Notes: generated by a model not told the origin, from the sequence alone. Counted from the first letter of the stretch, positions 7,717 to 17,099 are shown. The stretch is DNA of 64,000 nucleotides from CAVXDY01 sp963760715 (GCA_963760715.1 CAVXDY010000006.1:1-64000); one strand, 5' to 3'. Made by a program: numbers and translations.

Positions 7717-9831
7717 TCAGTCCAGGAAGGGGATGATCAGGAGCGCCACGATGTTGGCGACCTTGATCATCGGGTTGATGGCGGGGCCGGCGGTGTCCTT
7801 GTAGGGGTCGCCGACCGTGTCGCCGGTGATCGAGGCCTTGTGGGCCTCGGATCCCTTCCCGCCGTAGTGCCCGTCCTCGATCAGCTTCTTGGCGTTGTCC
7901 CATGCGCCTCCGCCGGAGGTCATGGAGATCGCCACGAAGATGCCCGTGACGATCACGCCGAGCAGCAGCCCGCCCAGCATCTCGCGGCCGTTGTTCACGC
8001 CGAAGATGAACGCGGTGATGATCGGGAAGACGATCGGGATCGCGGCCGGGATGAGCATCTCCCGCTGCGCCGACGCGGTCACGATGCGCACGCATCGCGC
8101 GTAGTCGGGCCGTTCGGTGCCCTCCATGATCCCCGGCTTCTCGCGGAACTGGCGGCGCACCTCCTCCACCACCTGCCCGCCGGCGCGGCCGACCGCCTCC
8201 ATCGAGAACGAGGCGAAGAGGAACGGCATCAGGCCGCCGATGAAGAGGCCGACGACCGTGAACGGGTTCTCGAGGTTGAAGTTGACGACCACGTCGTTGC
8301 CCGACTGGCGGAGGGTGTTGCTCAGCTCCTCCACGTAGGAGACGAACAGGACCACGGCCGCGAGGCCGGCGGACCCGATGGCGTACCCCTTGGTGACGGC
8401 CTTGGTCGTGTTGCCCACCGCATCGAGCGGGTCGGTGATCGCCCGCACGCCCTCGGGGAGCTCCGCCATCTCGGCGATGCCGCCGGCGTTGTCCGTGATC
8501 GGCCCGAACGCGTCGAGCGCCACCACCACGCCGGTCAGGGACAGCATCGCCATCACGGCGACGCCGATGCCGTAGTAGCCGCCCAGCTCGTAGCTGCCGG
8601 CGATGGCGCCGGCGATGACGATCACGGGGAGGGCCGTGGACTTCAGGCTCACGGCGAGGCCGGCGATGATGTTCGTCGCGTGCCCGGTCTCGGAGGCCGC
8701 GGCGATCTTCCTGACCGGCGGCCAGAGCGTGCCCGTGAAGTACTCGGTGATCGCCACCAGCGCCATCGTCACCCCGATGCCGATGACCGCGCACCAGAAG
8801 TAGTCCATCCACTCGCCCGCGGGGTGCCCCGCCGTGCCGGCGTTCTGGGCACCGTCCATCAGCCAGTAGGTCACCGGCAGGAAGCCGAGGATCGCGAGGA
8901 TCGCCGCCACCCCGAGGCCCGTGTAGAGCGCGCCGGTGACCGAGTTGTTGCGGCCCAGCCGCACGAACCAGGTGCCGACGATCGAGGCGATGATCGACAC
9001 CCCGCCCAGGGCGAGCGGGTAGACCAGCACGTTCTGCTGGTCGAATCCTCCCGCGCTGGTGAAGAAGAGCGAGCCGAGGAACATGACGGCGACCGTGGTC
9101 ACCGCGTAGGTCTCGAAGAGGTCGGCCGCCATGCCCGCGCAGTCGCCCACGTTGTCGCCCACGTTGTCGGCGATGACCGCCGGGTTGCGCGGGTCGTCCT
9201 CGGGGATCCCGGCCTCGACCTTCCCGACGAGGTCGGCGCCGACGTCGGCGCCCTTGGTGAAGATGCCGCCGCCCAGACGGGCGAAGACGCTGATCAGGCT
9301 GCCTCCGAAGGCGAGGCCCACGAGGGGCTTCACGTCCGCGGCGTCCTGACCCAGGATGAGGAAGTAGCCGGCCACGGACACGAGGCCCAGGCCCACCACC
9401 AGAAGGCCCGTCACGGAGCCGCCCTTGAAGGCGATTCCGAGGGCCTTGCCCAGGCCGCCCTTGGCGGCCTCGGCGGTGCGCACGTTGGTCCGCACCGAGA
9501 CGTTCATCCCGATGAATCCGGCGGAGGCCGACGCCGTGGCGCCGATGAGGAAGCCGATGGCCGCCTTCCAGCCCAGGAGCGACGAGTCCACCGTCGAGCC
9601 GAGGACGCCGATGAGGACGAAGAGGACGACCGCGACGCCGGCGATGATCGTGTACTGGCGCTTCAGGTAGGCCTGAGCGCCCTCCTGGATGGCGGCGGCG
9701 ATCTCACGCATCCGTTCGTCACCGGCCGGCTGCTTGAGGAGGTAGAACGTCAGCCCGATGCCGTAGGCGACGGCGATCAGGCCGAGTACCACCGCGAGCC
9801 ATGTTGTGTTGTCCGACAGGAAGTCGGCCAA
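7717..9831 (-). CDS. hppA: K+-independent proton-pumping membrane pyrophosphatase
   Basis: HppA couples pyrophosphate hydrolysis to proton export through a 16-helix membrane protein; 704 aa is normal length. The substrate loop GADVGADLVGKVEAG (about 195-209) and the ADNVGDNVGDCAGMAADLFE loop are intact. Residues Lys477 and Thr480 in GNTTKAVTKGYA match the Lys/Thr pair of K+-independent enzymes; K+-dependent ones have Ala/Gly. TTG start at 9831 with GGAGG seven bases upstream. It stands alone and ends at a strong terminator. It would save energy by recovering PPi, in keeping with ppdK, which makes or uses PPi, elsewhere in the window. Confidence 0.97.
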   Translation of the reverse strand: MADFLSDNTTWLAVVLGLIAVAYGIGLTFYLLKQPAGDERMREIAAAIQEGAQAYLKRQYTIIAGVAVVLFVLIGVLGSTVDSSLLGWKAAIGFLIGATASASAGFIGMNVSVRTNVRTAEAAKGGLGKALGIAFKGGSVTGLLVVGLGLVSVAGYFLILGQDAADVKPLVGLAFGGSLISVFARLGGGIFTKGADVGADLVGKVEAGIPEDDPRNPAVIADNVGDNVGDCAGMAADLFETYAVTTVAVMFLGSLFFTSAGGFDQQNVLVYPLALGGVSIIASIVGTWFVRLGRNNSVTGALYTGLGVAAILAILGFLPVTYWLMDGAQNAGTAGHPAGEWMDYFWCAVIGIGVTMALVAITEYFTGTLWPPVRKIAAASETGHATNIIAGLAVSLKSTALPVIVIAGAIAGSYELGGYYGIGVAVMAMLSLTGVVVALDAFGPITDNAGGIAEMAELPEGVRAITDPLDAVGNTTKAVTKGYAIGSAGLAAVVLFVSYVEELSNTLRQSGNDVVVNFNLENPFTVVGLFIGGLMPFLFASFSMEAVGRAGGQVVEEVRRQFREKPGIMEGTERPDYARCVRIVTASAQREMLIPAAIPIVFPIITAFIFGVNNGREMLGGLLLGVIVTGIFVAISMTSGGGAWDNAKKLIEDGHYGGKGSEAHKASITGDTVGDPYKDTAGPAINPMIKVANIVALLIIPFLD

Positions 9832-9971
9832 GTGCTGCCTCCGAGATCGGGTTCACGACGAGCGCGTCGCACTGCCCGACGAACGCTCCGGGACCTGCCG
9901 GGGGCCATCGCGAGATGGCCGACCGGCGGCGGATTTCTACCACACGGCCCCGGACGGCGCGTGCGGACGAC

Positions 9972-10427
9972 CTAGCTCGGCGGGCCTCCCCGGCGGGCGC
10001 CCGGCGGCACCCACAGGCGGCTGGCGGGATCGTCGCCCGCGGGCGGGGGCGGCGGATCCGGCGGCGGCCCGCCGGAGGGACCCGCGGGGCCGTCCTCCCC
10101 CGCCCCCTCGCCGCCCGGTCCCTCGACGGCCTGGGCGTAGGCCATCTGGAGCACCGCGAGCGGCTCCCGGAAGGGCCGCACCTGGGCGGCGCCGAGCTCC
10201 TGCTCGGCCACGCCGAGCAGCGCCCGCAGGGTCTCGATGGCCTGCCGGGCCTGGGTCAGATCGCGCGCGTCGTCGCCCGTCGGGCCCATGCCCAGGCGGA
10301 TCCCGGCCATGTCGATGAAGGTCGCCATGCTCTGCAGCAGCACGTCGCGCACGGGCGTGCGCGCCAGGCGCTCGGCCAGCATCGCCGCCAGCTCCTCGGG
10401 GGTGGGCGGTGGCTCGCCGGTGCTCAT
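9972..10427 (-). CDS. DUF1844-family protein
   Basis: A 151-aa protein. The centre matches DUF1844: TPVRDVLLQSMATFIDMAGI, RLGM, then DLTQARQAIETLRALLGVAE, the usual three-helix core with the D-L-x-x-A-x-x-x-I-x-x-L signature. The C-terminal third is a Pro/Gly-rich tail (PSGGPPPDPPPPPAG) that looks disordered. The ATG start (10427) overlaps the stop of the carboxylate-amine ligase by four bases, so the two are translationally coupled. Function of DUF1844 is unknown; the coupling suggests a role with the ligase. Confidence 0.75.
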   Translation of the reverse strand: MSTGEPPPTPEELAAMLAERLARTPVRDVLLQSMATFIDMAGIRLGMGPTGDDARDLTQARQAIETLRALLGVAEQELGAAQVRPFREPLAVLQMAYAQAVEGPGGEGAGEDGPAGPSGGPPPDPPPPPAGDDPASRLWVPPGARRGGPPS

Positions 10428-11623
10428 GCCGCGCTCGCCGTCGCCATCCGCAGGACCTCCTCGGCCGAGCGGCGCGTGCGATCCACCACCTCGGCGTGCA
10501 CGGCGCGGACGTCGCCCAGCTCGGCCAGGCGCGCGAGCTGGCGCATCGCGCCGTTGCCGTTCTCGAGCATGGCCGGGACGCCCGCGAGGAACGGGGTGAG
10601 CCCGAGCGGCTCGTGCACCGGGGCCGACCACTCGAGCAGGGCCATGACGGCCTCCCGCGTGGACCGCTCCTCGCCGCGGTCGAGGTCGATCAGGCGGCCC
10701 TCCAGCCCGTAGCGCTCGGCGCGCCAGACGTTCTCCTCGATCAGCGCGCGCGGGTGGGCCGGGAGCGCGCCGCCGGCGTCCCGCTCGGCGGCGAAGGCCG
10801 CGATGCAGGCCAGGGTCAGCGCGGCGACGGCGAGGGCCTCGCTCATCTCGGTCTGCCCGTCGCACATGCGCACCTCGATGGTGCCGAACGCGTGGGCCGG
10901 GCGCACGCTCCACCAGATCTGGGTGCTCTCCACGATCGAGCCGGTGCGTGCCAGCAGCTCCACCAGGCCGGCGTACTCGTCCCAGTTCGCATAGGCGTCG
11001 GGGATGCCGCAGCGCGGAAAGCTCTTGGTGAACACCTGGACCCGCGTGGAGTGCAGGCGGGTGGCACGGCCGCCGAAGATCGCGCTGTTGGCCGACAGGG
11101 CGAGCAGCTCGGGCAGGACGCTGCGCATGGCGGTCGAGATCGCCACGGCGCGGTCGGCGCCCTGGACGCCGGCGTGCAGGTGGAGGGCCCACGTGTTGTT
11201 GGTCCAGGCGATGTAGCCCAGCTCCTCCGCCACCCGCCGGTAGTGGGGCGTGTCGATGATCCGCTGCTCGGTCCAGGGGCTGAAGGGGTGCACGCCCGTG
11301 ATGCCCAGCGCCAGACCCAGCCGGTCGGCCAGCGCGAGCGTGGCGAGACGGCCCTCGACCAGGTCGCGGGCGGCGTCGGCGAAGGCGACGTGCTTGCGGG
11401 TGCGGTACTCGATCTCGCTCGCGATGAGCTCGCCCGCGAGGCGCTCCCGCATCGGCTCGTCGGCCGCCTCGACCATGTCCTCGTAGCGGTTGGTGAGGGC
11501 CAGGGTCGCCGGGTCGAGGATCTGGTACTCCTCCTCGATTCCCACCGTGAAGTCGGTCAACCGGTCGAAACGCTCGCGGACGCCGTCGAGGATCTCGCCG
11601 CCAGGTGGGTGGCCATCGGGCAT
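10424..11623 (-). CDS. glutamate-cysteine ligase family 2 carboxylate-amine ligase (YbdK type)
   Basis: The GCS2 family joins a carboxylate, often glutamate, to an amine using ATP. Family landmarks: TVGIEEEYQILDPATLALTN at the start, EIEYRTRK, then GVHPFSPWTEQRI, WTNNTWALHLHAGVQGADRA, FGTIEVRMCDGQT and ENVWRAERYGLEGRLID. About 400 aa from ATG 11623 (MPDGHPPGGE), slightly longer than E. coli YbdK (372 aa). An in-frame ATG at 11641 is also possible. The true substrate is unknown: proteins of this type have weak glutamate-cysteine ligase activity or make other peptides. Coupled to the DUF1844 gene downstream. Confidence 0.88.
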   Translation of the reverse strand: MPDGHPPGGEILDGVRERFDRLTDFTVGIEEEYQILDPATLALTNRYEDMVEAADEPMRERLAGELIASEIEYRTRKHVAFADAARDLVEGRLATLALADRLGLALGITGVHPFSPWTEQRIIDTPHYRRVAEELGYIAWTNNTWALHLHAGVQGADRAVAISTAMRSVLPELLALSANSAIFGGRATRLHSTRVQVFTKSFPRCGIPDAYANWDEYAGLVELLARTGSIVESTQIWWSVRPAHAFGTIEVRMCDGQTEMSEALAVAALTLACIAAFAAERDAGGALPAHPRALIEENVWRAERYGLEGRLIDLDRGEERSTREAVMALLEWSAPVHEPLGLTPFLAGVPAMLENGNGAMRQLARLAELGDVRAVHAEVVDRTRRSAEEVLRMATASAA

Positions 11624-11678
11624 CCGGGGCGAATATAGCAACGGGTCCGCGCCCCTCCCCCGGGCCCGTCCGGCGCGA

Positions 11679-12302
11679 TCAGGTCAGGTAGAAGTAGAGG
11701 GCGTAGAGCAGCTCCACGGCCGGGCTCGACGTGTGGACGGTCACGTCCGAGGGCACGCTGAGCAGGGCGTCGGAGTAGTTGAAGATGATCTTGACCCCGG
11801 CCGCCACGAGGTCGTCGGCCACCGACTGGGCCGCGCTGCCCGGCACGGCGAGGACGCCGACCATCACGCCGTCGGCCGCCACCACCTCGTTGAGCTCGTC
11901 GTAGTGGCGCACCGTGAGGTCGCCGAGGCGGCTGCCCACCCGGGCCGGATCGACGTCGAAGATCGCCGAGATGCGGAAGCCGTGGTCGGCGAAGACGCCG
12001 GACGTGGCGATGGCCTGTCCGAGGTTCCCGGCGCCGAAGAGGGCGATGTTGTGCTGACCCGAGGTCCGCAGGATCTTGCGGATCTGCTCGATCAGCGAGT
12101 CGATGTCGTAGCCGACCCCGCGCTTTCCGAACTTGCCGAACCCCGACAGGTCGCGGCGGATCTGGGTGGGGTTGACGTTCGTGTACTCGGAGATCGCCTG
12201 CGAGGAGATGCTGGTCTTTCCCATCTTCTTGGCCTGCGTCAGCACCTGGAGATAGCGGGAGAGCCGTGCGGCGACTCCGAGGGTGAGACGATCAGTGGCC
12301 AT
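11679..12302 (-). CDS. rex: redox-sensing transcriptional repressor Rex
   Basis: Rex senses the NADH/NAD+ ratio and represses respiratory and fermentative genes when NAD+ is high. The 207-aa protein has the N-terminal winged helix (NPTQIRRDLS, GFGKFGKRGVGYD at 54-66) and a Rossmann domain with FGAGNLGQAI (89-98), followed by IFDVDPARVG. The C-terminal LLYALYFYLT is typical of the domain-swapped helix that closes the dimer. ATG start at 12302. The upstream region holds a TTGTGA half-site (12328-12333) and a 15-bp palindrome (12340-12354) that may serve autoregulation. It is transcribed alone, divergent from nothing. Confidence 0.96.
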   Translation of the reverse strand: MATDRLTLGVAARLSRYLQVLTQAKKMGKTSISSQAISEYTNVNPTQIRRDLSGFGKFGKRGVGYDIDSLIEQIRKILRTSGQHNIALFGAGNLGQAIATSGVFADHGFRISAIFDVDPARVGSRLGDLTVRHYDELNEVVAADGVMVGVLAVPGSAAQSVADDLVAAGVKIIFNYSDALLSVPSDVTVHTSSPAVELLYALYFYLT

Positions 12303-12327
12303 GGGGCCGGGCTCCCTCGGCGGGACT

Positions 12328-12354
12328 TTGTGACATTCCGCCGTAAGTTACGGC
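12328..12354. promoter_or_regulatory. rex upstream region: TTGTGA half-site and palindrome
   Basis: TTGTGA at 12328-12333 equals one half of the Rex operator (TTGTGA-N6-TCACAA), but the second half is not at the expected distance. GCCGTAA-G-TTACGGC (12340-12354) is a perfect 7-bp inverted repeat 26-52 bases before the rex start. Either could be the autoregulatory operator. Confidence 0.4.
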
Positions 12355-12410
12355 CCGAGACGGCACGACCGCAAGTGCGGATCGGCGCAGATCCCAGGCG
12401 TTTCTGGGGG

Positions 12411-14888
12411 TTATCTCAGGGTGAAGCGGCGGCTCACGGTGCGGAGCGGGCGGCCGTCGGGGCCGCGGGCGGTCACGCGCAGGCGGTAGGCCCCGGGCGC
12501 CACGTCGAGCCCGCTCCCGCCCCGCCGGGCCACCAGGAAGCGGTAGGTGCCCGCGGGCCACGACCCCTCCTCCTTGGCCCCGGCCACCGGGACCGGCGCG
12601 CCGCCGGCCACCGGCAACAGCGCCAGGCGCACCCGGTGGACGTCGGCGCCGCGCACCCGCGCGTCCACGCGCCGCCGCGTCCCCAGCCGCAGCAGGACCT
12701 CGGCGAGGCCCGCCGACAGGCGCACCTGCGGGCGCCCGAGCGCGTCGGGAGGCGTCCTCGCGGGGCGCGAGGGGGCGAGCAGGGCGACCGCGGCGACGGC
12801 GCCCGAGGCGGTGTCGCGCACCACGAGGCGCCCGCTCTCGGCCCGCGCCGGCAGGCGCAGCACCAGCCTGGCCCGGCCCCCGGCGGGCACCGCCGCGCCG
12901 GTGAGCGGCGTGTCGCCGGCGGCCGTCGCAAGGCTCACGCGATAGCGGCCCGTCGCGCCGGTCAGGTCCGCCAGGACGATCGTGGCCCGGGCCCCGCCCC
13001 GCCGGGCCCGGGTCGCCACGATCGGCGGCTCCACCCGCAGCGCCGGGGACCCGGGCGCCTCGGCCAGGCCGGCGCCCTGGCGCTGCCAGGCGACCCCCGG
13101 CAGGGGCCGGGCGGCCTGCAGCAGCAGGGAGTGCACGGCCCGCGGCCCCAGGTCGGGGCGGTCCACGCGAAGCCGCACGGCGAGCGCCGCCACGCTCGCC
13201 GCGGCGGCGCTGGTGCCGGTGAGGGTCTCGGTGAGCGGCTCGCCGCCCGGCCCGGCCCCGGGCCACGCCGCGGGCTGCGCCACCGCCGGAGCCACCAGGT
13301 CGGGCTTCTGGCGCCCGTCCACGGTGGGGCCCCAGGAGGAGAACGACGCGACCTCGACCGGCGCCGGGAGCACGGGCCGTGGCCGCAGGGCCACCGTGAA
13401 GCCGGGCTCCAGCCCGGCCAGGTGCGCGAGGGCCGCGCCCTGGCGTGAGCCGAGGCCCACGACCGGGATGGCCATGCCCGCGTCACCCGCGACGGCCGGG
13501 AAGCTCGAGGGCCCGCCCTCGTCCCACACGGCCAGCGCGGCCGCGCCCGCCGCGGCGGCCTGCGCCGCCTTGTCCGCGATGCTGCCCCCGCCCCGGGCCA
13601 CGACGGCGAGGGCGCCGCGCACCCGGCTGGCGCCCGCGGCGTCCCGGTAGTCCTCGGGCGCGTCGCCCGAGGCCAGCCCGGCGGGGCTGCGCAGGATCAC
13701 GAGGGGCAGGGGCTGAGCGGCCGGGTCGGGGCCCATCAGGGGCAGCGGACCAAGGCGCGCGGCCGCGGGCCCCACCCGGGCCTCGATGTCGGCCAGGCGG
13801 GGCGTCCGGCCGGCGGACACGCCGCCCACGGCGATGACCGTCGGGGCGGCCGCCGGCTCGCCCACCGAGCCGGGCCGCGCGAAGGTGGGGCCGTCGTTGC
13901 CCGCCGGCGCCACCACCGTCGCCCCCACCCGGTCCGCCGCGGCCACGGCCCGCGCGACGGGGTCCACGCCGCCGCCCTCGAAGGCGCCCGCCACGCCCAG
14001 CAGGATCACCTCCGCGCCGTCGCCCGTGGCGCCGTCGCCGTCGGGATCCACGGCGCGCTCGAGGGCCGCCAGCACCCGGTCGCTGCGGGCGAGCGGGCGC
14101 AGGCGGCCCCCCACCGGCTCCGGCGCCACCACCCGGTAGGCCAGCAGCCGCGGCACCCGGTCGGGCGGCAGCCCGGCGAGGGCCGGCGACCGCAGCAGCA
14201 GGCTCGCCATCTCGGTGCCGTGGGCGTCCATCGGGCCGGTCGCGCGCGGGTCGTCGTCGCCGTCCACGAGGTCGGCCCCGCCGATGATGGGGAACGTGGG
14301 CCCCATCCCCCCGCCGAGCCAGGGGTGCGAGGGGTCGATACCGGCGTCGATCAGGGCCACGTGGAGCGGGTGGCCCCCGGCGGCGGGCGGTGGCGGCGGC
14401 GCGGCGTCGGCCGGGGCGACGCCCTGGGGGGCGCCCCCGGCGACCTGGGCGGGCGCGAGGAACGAGACGGGCACGACCGCGGTCACCTCCGGCAGGGCGG
14501 CGAGGGCCTCGAGCCGTCCGGCCGGCACGCGCACGGCGACGGCGTCGATGAGCACCCGGTAGCGGAAGGTGACCGTCGCGCCGAGGCTCTCGAGCACCGG
14601 CACCAGGCGGCGCTGGCGCTCCTCCACCGCGGCGGCCGCCCGGGCGCGGTCCCCGGGGGGCGCCGCCGACGCGGCCGGGCCGGAGAGCACCAGGATGGCC
14701 GACTCGGTGTCGCTGGGCGTGGGGAGCAGCGGCGCCCGGTGCGCCTCGAGCACGTCGCGCCACCCCGCCGCCGCGTCGAGGGCCTGCGCGCGGGCGGCCG
14801 TCGGGTCGGCCGTGGCCGCCATGGCGGCGGGCGCGGTGAGCAGGACGGCGCCGGCCGCGATGAGCGCCGCGCGCGGGATCGTCCTCAT
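12411..14888 (-). CDS. secreted subtilisin-like serine protease (S8) with PA-type insert
   Basis: The 825-aa protein starts at ATG 14888 with a signal peptide (MRTIPRAALIAAGAVLLTAP, cut after AAMA). An inhibitor-like prodomain (about 75-135) precedes the S8 domain. The catalytic triad is Asp181 (LIDAGID), His223 (DAHGTEMASLL) and Ser560 (LTGTSAAAASVAALAVRL), with oxyanion Asn331 (APAGNDGP). A PA-like insert (about 395-490) lies between Asn and Ser, and about 200 C-terminal residues form beta-rich Ala/Arg-rich domains. The start overlaps the tsaD stop (ATGA), so an exported protease is coupled to a cytosolic t6A operon, which is odd. The Ala/Arg/Pro bias reflects high GC. Confidence 0.9.
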   Translation of the reverse strand: MRTIPRAALIAAGAVLLTAPAAMAATADPTAARAQALDAAAGWRDVLEAHRAPLLPTPSDTESAILVLSGPAASAAPPGDRARAAAAVEERQRRLVPVLESLGATVTFRYRVLIDAVAVRVPAGRLEALAALPEVTAVVPVSFLAPAQVAGGAPQGVAPADAAPPPPPAAGGHPLHVALIDAGIDPSHPWLGGGMGPTFPIIGGADLVDGDDDPRATGPMDAHGTEMASLLLRSPALAGLPPDRVPRLLAYRVVAPEPVGGRLRPLARSDRVLAALERAVDPDGDGATGDGAEVILLGVAGAFEGGGVDPVARAVAAADRVGATVVAPAGNDGPTFARPGSVGEPAAAPTVIAVGGVSAGRTPRLADIEARVGPAAARLGPLPLMGPDPAAQPLPLVILRSPAGLASGDAPEDYRDAAGASRVRGALAVVARGGGSIADKAAQAAAAGAAALAVWDEGGPSSFPAVAGDAGMAIPVVGLGSRQGAALAHLAGLEPGFTVALRPRPVLPAPVEVASFSSWGPTVDGRQKPDLVAPAVAQPAAWPGAGPGGEPLTETLTGTSAAAASVAALAVRLRVDRPDLGPRAVHSLLLQAARPLPGVAWQRQGAGLAEAPGSPALRVEPPIVATRARRGGARATIVLADLTGATGRYRVSLATAAGDTPLTGAAVPAGGRARLVLRLPARAESGRLVVRDTASGAVAAVALLAPSRPARTPPDALGRPQVRLSAGLAEVLLRLGTRRRVDARVRGADVHRVRLALLPVAGGAPVPVAGAKEEGSWPAGTYRFLVARRGGSGLDVAPGAYRLRVTARGPDGRPLRTVSRRFTLR

Positions 14889-15907
14889 GCGGCGATGCCC
14901 CCGGGCGGGGCGGTGGCCATGGCGTCGACGCCCAGGTAGTCGGGCCACGGGATGTGCTCCGCGAAGAGGGCCGCGGCGCCGATCATGGCGGCGTTGTCGG
15001 TGCAGAGAGACACGTCGGGCACCGCCATGACGAGCCCGGCCCGCTCGGCGCCCTGGGCCACCAGCTCCCGCAGGCGCCCGTTGGCGGCCACCCCGCCCCC
15101 CAGCGCCACCGCCGGGACGCCGTGCTCGAGCGCGGCGTCGATCAGCCGGTCCGCCAGCGGTCGCACGACGGCCTCCTGATAGGACGCCGCCAGGTCCGCC
15201 CGGTGCGGCTCCAGGTCGTCCCCCAGCTCCCGCACGGCGTAGAGGAGCGCCGTCTTGACCCCGGCGAACGAGAAGTCGTGCCCCGTCCGGCCCTCCAGCC
15301 CCACCGGGAACCGGTGCGCCGTCCGGTCGCCCCCGCCCGCCAGGCGCTCCAGCGCGGGCCCCCCGGGATAGCCCAGGCCGAGGAGCCGGGCGCCCTTGTC
15401 GATGGCCTCGCCGGCCGCGTCGTCGATGGTCTGCCCCAGCAGGCGGGGGGCGGCGTAGTCCTCCACCAGGTCGAGGCGCGTGTGCCCGCCCGATGCGACC
15501 AGGCTCACGAAGGGCGGGTCGAGGGCCACCGGATCCAGCCGCACGGCGGCGATGTGCCCGTGGAGGTGGTCGACCATGGCCAGGGGCTTCCCGGCGCCGT
15601 AGGCCAGTGCCTTGGCCGTGGCCACGCCCACCAGCAGGGCCCCGATCAGGCCGGGCCGCTGGGTCACGGCCACCAGGCCCACCTCGTCGAGGGTCAGGCC
15701 GGCCTCCTCGAGCGCCCGGTCGACCACCGCGTTGACCGTTCCCAGGTGGTGGCGCGCGGCCACCTCGGGCACCACCCCGCCGTAGGGCGCGTGCAGCTCG
15801 GCCTGGGAGGCCACGATGCTCGACGCGATCGCGCGTCCGATGACCACGGCGGCGGCGGTCTCGTCACAGGACGTCTCGATCGCCAGGATCGGCGGATCGG
15901 CGCTCAC
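14885..15907 (-). CDS. tsaD: tRNA N6-threonylcarbamoyladenosine transferase subunit TsaD
   Basis: TsaD transfers the threonylcarbamoyl group to A37 of ANN-decoding tRNAs, in complex with TsaB and TsaE. The 340-aa ASKHA-fold protein begins LAIETSCDETAAAVV. It has the metal-binding MVDHLHGHI (H-x-x-x-H), VSLVASGGHTRL, TIDDAAGEAIDKGARLLGLG and GGGVAANGRLRE motifs. GTG start at 15907 overlaps the rimI stop (GTGA). Gene order tsaE-tsaB-rimI-tsaD is classic, so expression of the whole complex is coupled. Confidence 0.97.
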   Translation of the reverse strand: MSADPPILAIETSCDETAAAVVIGRAIASSIVASQAELHAPYGGVVPEVAARHHLGTVNAVVDRALEEAGLTLDEVGLVAVTQRPGLIGALLVGVATAKALAYGAGKPLAMVDHLHGHIAAVRLDPVALDPPFVSLVASGGHTRLDLVEDYAAPRLLGQTIDDAAGEAIDKGARLLGLGYPGGPALERLAGGGDRTAHRFPVGLEGRTGHDFSFAGVKTALLYAVRELGDDLEPHRADLAASYQEAVVRPLADRLIDAALEHGVPAVALGGGVAANGRLRELVAQGAERAGLVMAVPDVSLCTDNAAMIGAAALFAEHIPWPDYLGVDAMATAPPGGIAA

Positions 15908-16398
15908 TCGAACGCCACGTCCTCCGGCTCGCCGCTGCGCCACATGATGAGCGCGTCCTCTCCGTTGTCCGAGTAATAGCCGGGGCGCACCCCGTGCTCC
16001 AGGAAGCCCTTGCGCCGGTAGAGGCGGATGGCCACGTCGTTCGACACCCTCACCTCGAGCGTGAACCCCAGGTGAGCCCTCTTCCCCGCCCTCACGAACA
16101 GCTCGTCCAGCAGGCGCGCGCCGAGGCCCTGACCGCGCTGCGGGGCGTGGACGCAGAGGTTGAGGATGTGCCACACGTCGGCGTACCGCGACACCATCAC
16201 GTACCCGAGAACGTCCCCCGACTGGACCGCGACGAGGTCGAGGGTACCGTGCCGGCCGAGCTCGGAGAGAAACATCGCGCGCGACCAGGGTGTCGCGGAG
16301 GTCGCCGTCTCGATGGCGACGACCTGGGGGACGTCGCTCGGCCGCATCTCCCGGACGGTCGTCCGGGGCCTCGCCGGCGCCCTGCGGGCCCGTGCCAT
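15904..16398 (-). CDS. rimI: RimI-type N-acetyltransferase (GNAT)
   Basis: GNAT-fold protein of 164 aa that acetylates protein N-termini, classically ribosomal protein S18. Evidence is the acetyl-CoA loop VHAPQRGQGLGARLLDELF (Q/R-x-x-G-x-G/A pattern), TLEVRVSNDVAIRLYRRKGF and the final GYYSDNGEDALIMWR, all typical of RimI. ATG start at 16398 overlaps the tsaB stop (ATGA). Its place between tsaB and tsaD is usual. The N-terminal 17 residues (MARARRAPARPRTTVRE) are basic and may be partly untranslated if a later start is used. Confidence 0.93.
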   Translation of the reverse strand: MARARRAPARPRTTVREMRPSDVPQVVAIETATSATPWSRAMFLSELGRHGTLDLVAVQSGDVLGYVMVSRYADVWHILNLCVHAPQRGQGLGARLLDELFVRAGKRAHLGFTLEVRVSNDVAIRLYRRKGFLEHGVRPGYYSDNGEDALIMWRSGEPEDVAFE

Positions 16399-17099
16399 CA
16401 CGCCGCTCCCCGGGCGGCGAGGGCGATGCGGCGGTTGACCTCGGCGTCGGGCAGCCGGGCGTAGACGGGCCGCGCCGGCAGGCCGGCCCCGTCGGCGACC
16501 CTCCGCACCAGGGCCGCCGCGCGCGGGCGGTTCCCCGGCGAGCCCGGCGGCAGCGCGCGCAGGCCCGGCACGAGCAGCGCCTCGCCGCCGGCCTCCACGC
16601 CGTCGCCGCCCAGCCACACGGTCCCGCCGAGACCGGCCAGCTCGGCGGCCAGGTCCGCGGCCGAGCGCGCGGAGGGGGGAATCAGCTCGCGCAGGACGCC
16701 CCCGGGCCGGCGGGCGTAGGCGGCGGCGAACAGCTCGCGCCGGCGGGCGTCGAGCACGGGCGCCACGATCTCGGCGTCCGGGGCGGAGTCGAGGATCGAC
16801 AGCGCGAGCCCCTCCAGCGACGAGGCGCCGGTCACGGGCACGCGCAGGGCCTGACCCAGGCCGAGCGCCGTCGCGAGCCCGATGCGCAGCCCCGTGAACC
16901 CGCCGGGCCCCACGCCGACCACGATGGACTCGATCGCCGCCACCCCGAGCCCGGCCGCCACGAGCATCCCGTGGCCCGCCTCCAGCACCCGCCGCCCGGA
17001 TCCGGGCTCCGGCGCCAGCCAGAGCTCGGCGATGGGGTCATGCCCCCGAACGAGGGCCAGGCTCGGGCTCGCGGTGGAGGTATCGAGCGCGAAGATCAT
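16398..17099 (-). CDS. tsaB: t6A biosynthesis protein TsaB
   Basis: TsaB is the ASKHA-fold partner that dimerises with TsaD and supports t6A formation. It has MIFALDTSTASPSLALV at the N-terminus, GVGPGGFTGLRIGLATALGL in the conserved loop and VTGASSLEGLAL. The 233-aa length is normal. ATG at 17099 lies inside the tail of tsaE (62-bp overlap). Confidence 0.95.
   Translation of the reverse strand: MIFALDTSTASPSLALVRGHDPIAELWLAPEPGSGRRVLEAGHGMLVAAGLGVAAIESIVVGVGPGGFTGLRIGLATALGLGQALRVPVTGASSLEGLALSILDSAPDAEIVAPVLDARRRELFAAAYARRPGGVLRELIPPSARSAADLAAELAGLGGTVWLGGDGVEAGGEALLVPGLRALPPGSPGNRPRAAALVRRVADGAGLPARPVYARLPDAEVNRRIALAARGAA

Noticed and set aside
7711..9975. A 754-codon plus-strand frame opposite hppA
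   Set aside because: Asp/His/Arg/Gly-rich antisense of a well-identified 704-aa pyrophosphatase.
12411..14948. Start of the subtilase at 14948
   Set aside because: That start adds an Arg/His-rich leader inside tsaD; ATG 14888 begins exactly with the signal peptide and overlaps the tsaD stop.
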